NCBI GenBank assembly: GCA_000174895.1
Contig: ACOK01000091.1
Span: 1-55,704, forward strand
DNA length: 55,704 nt
Direction of reading: 5' to 3'
Source: Ruminococcus flavefaciens FD-1
GTDB lineage: Bacteria; Bacillota; Clostridia; Oscillospirales; Ruminococcaceae
In this document: in pieces, positions 50,440 through 55,704 of the stretch
Numbering within the stretch: position 1 is the stretch's first letter
Layout of the letters: the number at the start of each line of letters is the position of its first letter
Translations under genes and position numbers: made by a program
The notes under the pieces: model-generated
Database searches by the model: none
What the model was told of the DNA's origin: nothing
What the model saw: only the letters and a program-made list of their open reading frames with translations

Positions 50440-51291
50440 ATGAAGAATGTGAGACTTTACAACGGAGTGGAAGTTCCCGTGCTGGGCATCGGTACTTTCA
50501 TGATAAGTCCGGAAGATACCGAAATATCAGTGTTTTCCGCACTGAAGGCAGGCTACAGGATGATCGATACGGCTAATGCCTACATGAACGAGGAAGCAGT
50601 GGGCAAAGCGCTGAAAAAAGCCATAGATGAGGGCATTGTCAGGCGTGAGGATGTGTTCGTTTCCACTAAGATATGGGCTACCCTTTATAACAAGGAAAGC
50701 GCCGTTGATGATACTCTTGCACGTCTGGGACTGGACTATGTTGATCTGCTGTTTATCCATCAGCCGTCAGGAGATTTCATCTCAGGCTACAAGCTGATAG
50801 AGAAGGCGTTCAAGGACGGTAAAACACGTTCACTCGGCATTTCCAATTTCCATGGTGAAAAGCTGGAGAGACTGCTTGCGGCTGCCGAAATAAAGCCTCA
50901 TGTGATACAGCTTGAAGCTCATCCCTACTGTACAGAAAAGGCGATAATGGACAGACTCGCAGAGTTCGGCACAAAGCTTATGGGCTGGTATCCGCTGGGG
51001 CACGGCGATGCAGGCCTTCTCAATGAACCCGTATTCACAAGGCTTGCCGACAAGTATCATAAGAGTGCGGCTCAGGTAATTCTCCGCTGGCACACACAGA
51101 TGGACTTCATAACTATCCCGGGGTCTAAGAATCCCGACCATATACGTGACAATTCCGATATCTTTGACTTCGACCTCACAGATGAGGAAATGGCGGAGAT
51201 AGCAAAACTTGACGGAACTAAAAAATACTACAACGCTGATAATGCAACGGAAGAGAAGTATGCAGAAATGCACCTTCCTTTCGAGAAATGA
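50440..51291 (+). CDS. Aldo/keto reductase
   Basis: 283 residues. NADPH-dependent reduction of an aldehyde or ketone. The catalytic tetrad is complete: D43 and Y48 (MIDTANAYMNEEAVG), K77 (VFVSTKIW) and H107 (LLFIHQPSGD). Start follows AGGAGGTAACTT. The NADP-binding end IPGSKNPDHIRDN is present. Length fits the family. The substrate is unknown; the operon with a flavodoxin and a CMD-cupin protein suggests handling of reactive carbonyl or quinone-like compounds. Confidence 0.92.
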   Translation: MKNVRLYNGVEVPVLGIGTFMISPEDTEISVFSALKAGYRMIDTANAYMNEEAVGKALKKAIDEGIVRREDVFVSTKIWATLYNKESAVDDTLARLGLDYVDLLFIHQPSGDFISGYKLIEKAFKDGKTRSLGISNFHGEKLERLLAAAEIKPHVIQLEAHPYCTEKAIMDRLAEFGTKLMGWYPLGHGDAGLLNEPVFTRLADKYHKSAAQVILRWHTQMDFITIPGSKNPDHIRDNSDIFDFDLTDEEMAEIAKLDGTKKYYNADNATEEKYAEMHLPFEK

Positions 51292-51303
51292 GGAGGTATT
51301 GCA

Positions 51304-52059
51304 ATGAGTGAAAAGATAGTACAGACAGCAGGAAGAGAACAGCTTGGAGAGTTTGCTCCCATGTTTGCCCATCTCAACGATGATGTGCTTTTCGGAGAGG
51401 TGTGGAATGAGCAGGCAATCGACGTAAAGACAAGATGCATCATTACCGTGGTATCCCTTATGGCATCGGGAATAACCGACAGCTCGCTGATGTATCATTT
51501 GCAGAATGCAAAGGTTCACGGCGTCACAAAAGAGGAGATAGCTGCCATAATCACACACGCAACAATGTACGTGGGCTGGCCGAAAGGCTGGGCTGTATTC
51601 CGACTTGCAAAAGAGGTCTGGAACGAAACTGCTCCCGAATCCACCGATAAGGACAGATTCTCGAACGAGATATTCTTCCCCATCGGAGAGCCGAATCCAT
51701 ACGGTCAGTTCTTTGTTGGACAAAGCTATCTTGCTCCCGTTTCAACTGAGCAGATACCGATATACAATGTTACATTTGAGCCGAAATGCCGCAATAACTG
51801 GCATATCCATAATGCAGAGAGCGGCGGCGGACAGATGCTTATCTGCGTAGGCGGCAGAGGCTACTATCAGGAATGGGGCAAGGAAGCCGTTGAAATGACA
51901 GCAGGAAGCGTGATAAATATTCCTGTCGGTGTCAAGCACTGGCACGGTGCTGCGGCTGATTCCTGGTTCGCACATCTTGCAATTGAGATACCCGGAGAAA
52001 AGGGCAGTACTGAGTGGCTGGAAGCTGTATCCGATGATGATTACAATAAACTGAAATAA
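51304..52059 (+). CDS. Carboxymuconolactone decarboxylase-cupin fusion protein
   Basis: 251 residues in two domains. Residues about 1-110 are of the CMD/AhpD-like type (FGEVWNEQAIDVKTRCIITVVSLM; the usual CxxC of AhpD is absent). Residues about 130-250 form a cupin (TFEPKCRNNWHIHNAESGGGQMLICV, VINIPVGVKHWHGA), with His and Glu ligands for a metal. It starts 13 bp after the reductase, behind GAGGAGG. Such fusions travel with LysR, AKR and flavodoxin genes in many Firmicutes; the reaction is not established. Confidence 0.88.
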   Translation: MSEKIVQTAGREQLGEFAPMFAHLNDDVLFGEVWNEQAIDVKTRCIITVVSLMASGITDSSLMYHLQNAKVHGVTKEEIAAIITHATMYVGWPKGWAVFRLAKEVWNETAPESTDKDRFSNEIFFPIGEPNPYGQFFVGQSYLAPVSTEQIPIYNVTFEPKCRNNWHIHNAESGGGQMLICVGGRGYYQEWGKEAVEMTAGSVINIPVGVKHWHGAAADSWFAHLAIEIPGEKGSTEWLEAVSDDDYNKLK

Positions 52060-52095
52060 AATCTATGATCTTTGATCGAAATGGAGGAAATTATT

Positions 52096-52554
52096 ATGAA
52101 TAAATTAGTAGCATATTTTTCAGCAAGCGGAAATACCGCTGCCCTTGCAAATAAACTGGCCGCAGCCGCAGGTGCTGATATCTGCGAGATACGCCCTGCT
52201 GTTCCTTACACTAAGGATGACCTCAACTGGATGAACAAGCAGTCACGCAGCAGCGTTGAAATGAGCGACAAGTCATCACGCCCTGCAATTGCTGATACGG
52301 CTGTGGATATCGCAAAGTATGACACTGTCTACATCGGTTTCCCCGTGTGGTGGTACATTGCTCCCACTATAATCAATACCTTCCTTGAAAGTGCCGATTT
52401 TTCGGGAAAGAAGATAATCCTCTTTGCTACTTCGGGTGGAAGCGGTTTCGGAAAAGCTGTTGAAAACCTCAAAGCCAGCGCTCCCGGTGCGGATATCACC
52501 GAAGGTAAAGTAAACCCGTCAGATGCCGATATAAAGGCACTGGCTGAGATGTGA
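52096..52554 (+). CDS. Flavodoxin
   Basis: 152 residues from the ATG at 52096, which has GGAGG 9 bp upstream (a longer reading from 52072 lacks one). FMN phosphate-binding loop [15 protein letters not shown], aromatic FMN-stacking region [16 protein letters not shown] and the [12 protein letters not shown] strand are typical of flavodoxin_4-type proteins. It supplies low-potential electrons, probably to the reductases encoded in the same operon. Confidence 0.9.
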   Translation: MNKLVAYFSASGNTAALANKLAAAAGADICEIRPAVPYTKDDLNWMNKQSRSSVEMSDKSSRPAIADTAVDIAKYDTVYIGFPVWWYIAPTIINTFLESADFSGKKIILFATSGGSGFGKAVENLKASAPGADITEGKVNPSDADIKALAEM

Positions 52555-52562
52555 CAGTTATA

Positions 52563-52725
52563 AGAACCTGTCCACATAGGGATTCATGCACGTCTTTTCG
52601 TCAAATTTTGCCGGTTACTGCGTTAAAAATCCTTGAAGGGCGACAGCCCGTCGGCGGATTTTTGCCTTGTCACCGACAAAATAATGCCTGATAATCCGTA
52701 CATTCACCCTATGTGGACAGGTTCT
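52563..52725. repeat. Family B inverted repeat, long form
   Basis: 163 bp with the same ends as 45505-45634 (AGAACCTGTCCACATAGGG). It carries an extra internal palindromic segment near 52646-52680 (GCCCGTCGGCGG...GTCACCGAC). It sits 8 bp after the flavodoxin stop. Confidence 0.9.
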
Positions 52726-52730
52726 GAAAA

Positions 52731-52774
52731 GCGGCTCGTGCTTCACCCTCTTTGAAGCACGAGCCGCAGTTTTT
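52731..52774. terminator. Bidirectional terminator
   Basis: A perfect 14-bp stem GCGGCTCGTGCTTC / GAAGCACGAGCCGC is followed by AGTTTTT on the plus strand and CTTTTC on the minus strand. It serves the flavodoxin operon and the convergent dockerin-protein gene. Confidence 0.9.
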
Positions 52775-52825
52775 GTTGATCTATATTTATTTCTTTTGTT
52801 TAATCTTCTCTGTTTCTGTTCTTTC

Positions 52826-55117
52826 TCAGTCGAGGAAAAGGAGCTTCTTCTGTATTTTCTGTGCGTCCTTTGGTGTGATACCGTCGCCTGTTTCGTTGAT
52901 ATCGGCGTTGAAAAGGCCATCGTCTGTAAGGGTGTACTTATCGGGATTTGAGAATGACTGCATGATAAGTACGGAGTCTGACATGTCAACATCTCCGTCA
53001 GCGTTTGCATCGCCGTTTCTCGGTATGAAAAGGTCGATATTGCTCATATATACTCTGATGGAGGTAAGACCTGTTTTAGCCATATCCTTGTCAACAAACT
53101 CGGGCAGCTCTTCCTCTTCGGGGAGAACATAGTGTGCATAGTCGAAGAGATCGATCTCAGGGTGCTTTTTGAAGTATCTTGCCATCTCGTCCTTGATGCC
53201 GTCTTCGGGGATGCCAAGTTCCTTTACAACGTAAAGCTGGATGCTGATAACATCCGAAAGGTCACCGCTTATCTCGTTTCCGTTGAAGTCGCAGTTCTTG
53301 TTGAAGTTGTCGATTATAGCCTGATCGAATTCCGGATACTTCGGGTCATTCTTGAACGAATCCTTCATAAGCATCAGGTCGGCGTAGATGTAATCCTCGA
53401 ACTCGATAGTGCCGTTCATATTGATATCGGGCTCGGGCAGTTCGCCGTTCTTTACTCTTGTGAAGTAGCTGATAAAGTCGTTCTTGGTCTCTTCCTGTGT
53501 GAAGTCGAAACGTGCTGAATAGACTCCGGGCATTGCATACTTCATGTAATCAAACATATGGTTGTGAGCGCTGATGCTGAAGAATCCGCCTCTCATATTG
53601 TCGAAATAGTGATCTTCGCCGTATGCACGTTTGAATTCGTTATGATTGAAGAAGTAGTTCACAAAGTAGCGGTCATATTCAAAAGCATAGTTAAGTGAGA
53701 AACGGGCATAGTTGCAGTTGCTTCTGAGCTTTTCCCATTCTTCCTCTGTGAAGTAGGTGTTTCTTGCTGTTTCGTATTCTTCGCTGTCGTCAACACCGTA
53801 TTCCGGAAGGCTCTCCCAGTAGCATAAATGGGCGGCTTCGATGTGGTCATAGAGCTCGTCTATGGTGAATTGTCCGTCGCCGTTTACGTCAAGATCAATG
53901 AGTCCCTTGTCGATCATATCACAGAAGATGCTGTAACCGCCGTATGCATCGCTGTTGCAGTCTACGAAATCAAAAACGAACTGAATGATCGGGTCGGGGT
54001 TACGGTAGATATCTAAATCGTAGAATCTTGTGAAGGTCCACTTGTCATCGGGAGTTGTGAAGTGATAGCTGTATTGCGTATCGTCATAGTCATCGGGGCA
54101 GTTGAAGTAGTAGTTGTTCGGATCAACGGAATCATAGGTCAGAGTGGAATTGTAATTGATGGAGTAGTAATATGCCAGTATCTCGAAATCATCTCTGTCG
54201 ATCTCTTTGTCGCCGTTGAGATCGCCGTACTTCACAACATTTTCTGTGATATTTTCGGGGGCGGTAAATACGGGCGGGATAAAAGTCTCGGTTCTGTCGT
54301 CATGGACGATGACCTCGCCGTGGTTGTTATGATCGTTCATTCCACGGTAGAATGCGTAAAGATCCCACATATCGAAGCTTCCGTCTTCGTTCAGATCAAG
54401 GTCAGCTTCCTTATCGGCTACATTGTTGACAGCTGATTTGTTGATCGTGAGATAGAAAGCGCTGTCGTTACGCAGAAAATCAAGGAAGGCGCAGGGGTTC
54501 GTTTCAGCGTTTGACGGAAGGACCGAAGCATTTGATGCAGCAAATATCAACGATGCTGCAAAAGCTGATATCTTCTTCATTGAAAAGCTACTTTCTGCAT
54601 CAGAAATAAGATCTGATGTTGCTGTTGTTACTGATGCTGTACCGTTATCTGCGGGTGCAGAAGCTGCTGCGGTTTTTACAGCAGCTCCGACAGAAACGGA
54701 TGTCACAGCGGATTTTTTTGAAGAGTTTGTACTCTTTGTTACTGTAGTTGTTCCCGGAAAGCCGGATGATGTTCTTGTCTGTGAGGATGAAGCAGTTGTA
54801 CGGGTTGCAGTTTTTGTTTCTGCGGCAGCTGATACGGAAGTTTCGGACACAGCTTCAGACGTAGTGATATCCGTTATAGCCGGCTCGGTAACAGAGATAT
54901 CATGCTCGCTGTGTTCGGGATGTATCTTTACTGCGGTCCATACTCCTGCACCTATGATAAGTGCGGCAGAGGCAGCGGTCAGTCTGAAGACCCATGGTAT
55001 TGCCCGTTTCTTTTCTTCGGTATATACAGGCTGCAGATCATTGAAAAAATCATCCTTATGAGCTGATTCAGGGAATACAAACGAATCTTTGATAGCTTTC
55101 TTTAACTTTTTACTCAT
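52826..55117 (-). CDS. Anti-sigma-like membrane protein fused to a dockerin-type EF-hand protein
   Basis: 763 residues. A short basic cytoplasmic part (1-43) and a membrane segment (about 44-62) lead to a Ser/Thr/Ala-rich outer linker (about 70-175). At M180 a second hydrophobic stretch begins, MKKISAFAASLIFAASNASV followed by LPSNAET, which looks exactly like a signal peptide. The rest carries scattered dockerin/EF-hand calcium loops (about 238, 297, 407, 562) and a C-terminal dockerin pair (about 697-763; GDANADGDVDMSD, NADINETGDGI). It starts 12 bp after the ECF sigma gene. The N-terminus may hold that sigma factor, while the outer part senses or binds cell-surface partners. A fusion of two ancestral genes is likely. 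Confidence 0.78.
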   Translation of the reverse strand: MSKKLKKAIKDSFVFPESAHKDDFFNDLQPVYTEEKKRAIPWVFRLTAASAALIIGAGVWTAVKIHPEHSEHDISVTEPAITDITTSEAVSETSVSAAAETKTATRTTASSSQTRTSSGFPGTTTVTKSTNSSKKSAVTSVSVGAAVKTAAASAPADNGTASVTTATSDLISDAESSFSMKKISAFAASLIFAASNASVLPSNAETNPCAFLDFLRNDSAFYLTINKSAVNNVADKEADLDLNEDGSFDMWDLYAFYRGMNDHNNHGEVIVHDDRTETFIPPVFTAPENITENVVKYGDLNGDKEIDRDDFEILAYYYSINYNSTLTYDSVDPNNYYFNCPDDYDDTQYSYHFTTPDDKWTFTRFYDLDIYRNPDPIIQFVFDFVDCNSDAYGGYSIFCDMIDKGLIDLDVNGDGQFTIDELYDHIEAAHLCYWESLPEYGVDDSEEYETARNTYFTEEEWEKLRSNCNYARFSLNYAFEYDRYFVNYFFNHNEFKRAYGEDHYFDNMRGGFFSISAHNHMFDYMKYAMPGVYSARFDFTQEETKNDFISYFTRVKNGELPEPDINMNGTIEFEDYIYADLMLMKDSFKNDPKYPEFDQAIIDNFNKNCDFNGNEISGDLSDVISIQLYVVKELGIPEDGIKDEMARYFKKHPEIDLFDYAHYVLPEEEELPEFVDKDMAKTGLTSIRVYMSNIDLFIPRNGDANADGDVDMSDSVLIMQSFSNPDKYTLTDDGLFNADINETGDGITPKDAQKIQKKLLFLD

Positions 55118-55128
55118 ATCCAGCCCTC

Positions 55129-55582
55129 CTATCCTTTGAAGTTTTTTCTGAGCTTATCCAGGATGCTTTTCAGTATCCTGCCCATTTTGAATCTTGAGAT
55201 GCCGTAAAGTTCTGCAAGCACCACAACAGGCACTTCGTTGACATAGCGGAGAACTATCAGTTCTCTTTCCTCCTCGGGAAGCGCTTTTATAGCATTTCCC
55301 AGTGCTACGTTTGTGAGTATACAGTCCTCATAGTCTTTGCTGTCAGGTATATTCTCAGTCAGTTCCACCGAAGCTTTTTTGCGGAAATGATCTGCACACA
55401 GATTGCCGGCTATAGTGTACAGATAATGGAGTTCCTTGTTCATGTTGGTGTAATGGCTGCTTTCGAGGAATCTCAGGAAGGTCTCCTGCGTCAGGTCCTC
55501 AGCAGCTGCACGGTCATGGAGCTTAAAAAAGCAAAATCGGACATATTTTTTCGGAACTGATCTCTCAAATAAAGGGACACAT
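55129..55582 (-). CDS. ECF sigma factor with an apparent frameshift near its start
   Basis: The frame that runs to the stop at 55129 encodes region 4 (ALPEEERELIVLRYVNEVPVVVLAELYGISRFKMGRILKSILDKL) and, upstream of any ATG in that frame, a clear region 2 (KKYVRFCFFKLHDRAAAEDL, TQETFLRFLES). The only well-placed start is ATG 55582, five bases after GGGAGG, but it reads MCPFI then TGA in another frame. A +1 shift there joins MCPFI to ERSVPKKYVRF and gives about 151 residues, normal for an ECF factor. The alternatives are a lesion, sequence error or non-ATG start. It is followed 12 bp later by the predicted anti-sigma/dockerin protein. Confidence 0.72.
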
Positions 55583-55704
55583 TTCGACCTCCCTTCACTA
55601 TGATTAACGTTTCAGCAATGCTGTGTGAGCAAAAATAATTGTAAACATTTTATGAACATTATACCATATTCTGACTTTTTCTGCAATGCATAAGTTGCTG
55701 TATG

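Overview
The window looks like a chromosome segment from a ruminal or gut Ruminococcus (Oscillospiraceae, Firmicutes). The evidence is three proteins with dockerin-type calcium repeats, a GH9 cellulase module, a CBM6 module, a sortase-built pilus, strong TTGACA/TATAAT promoters with 17-bp spacers, AGGAGG ribosome binding sites and several small hairpin-forming intergenic repeats. No rRNA, tRNA or CRISPR array was recognised. The organism assignment rests on gene content and is not proven.

Layout. 90-3029: His-rich Zn/Cd-type P1B ATPase behind an ArsR/SmtB-type operator. 3346-5492: ECF sigma factor with a membrane-anchored partner. 5641-6072: a purine/pyrimidine-skewed element with inverted ends. 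6173-9285: sfsA, dGTPase-like HD hydrolase, voltage-gated-type K+ channel. 9314-9745: a palindromic repeat and a candidate small RNA. 10444-11234: small coiled-coil protein and signal peptidase I. 11696-22986: pilus operon (2470-residue adhesin carrying a GH9 cellulase, major pilin, class C sortase, duplicated-domain lipoprotein). 23053-25935: YfhO-type membrane protein. 26223-35581: two heterodimeric ABC exporters separated by an IS200-like element with a nonsense-mutated transposase and a divergent MerR/TipAS regulator. 35827-38606: diguanylate cyclase overlapping a sugar-type binding lipoprotein. 38689-43616: two secreted dockerin proteins. 43926-46460: a hypothetical protein, a nucleoside phosphorylase and a membrane-anchored hypothetical protein. 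46827-49343: FeoA-FeoB with a frameshift, plus the Cys-rich FeoB-associated peptide. 49442-52554: LysR regulator divergent from aldo/keto reductase, CMD-cupin and flavodoxin. 52826-55582: a second ECF sigma factor (frameshifted near its start) with a membrane protein that combines an anti-sigma-like N-terminus with a dockerin-type secreted protein.

Main result. In the pilus adhesin the GH9 catalytic domain appears circularly permuted. The segment that opens ordinary rumen GH9 enzymes (NYAKLLQYSLYFYDA...) lies after the catalytic core, which itself starts abruptly at GGYHDAGDH. The permuted enzyme, with further Ig-like modules, sits inside one Cna_B domain whose two halves are found about 900 residues apart. 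The catalytic residues D1462/D1465, H1769/R1770 and E1817 are all present. This suggests a pilus-displayed cellulase whose attachment at both ends is held in a covalently stabilised stalk domain.

Other leads are a binding protein plus diguanylate cyclase pair with no permease, an anti-sigma/dockerin fusion with an internal signal peptide, four families of mobile-looking inverted repeats, and three independently disrupted genes (feoAB, tnpA, the second sigma factor). The last could be real lesions or assembly errors.
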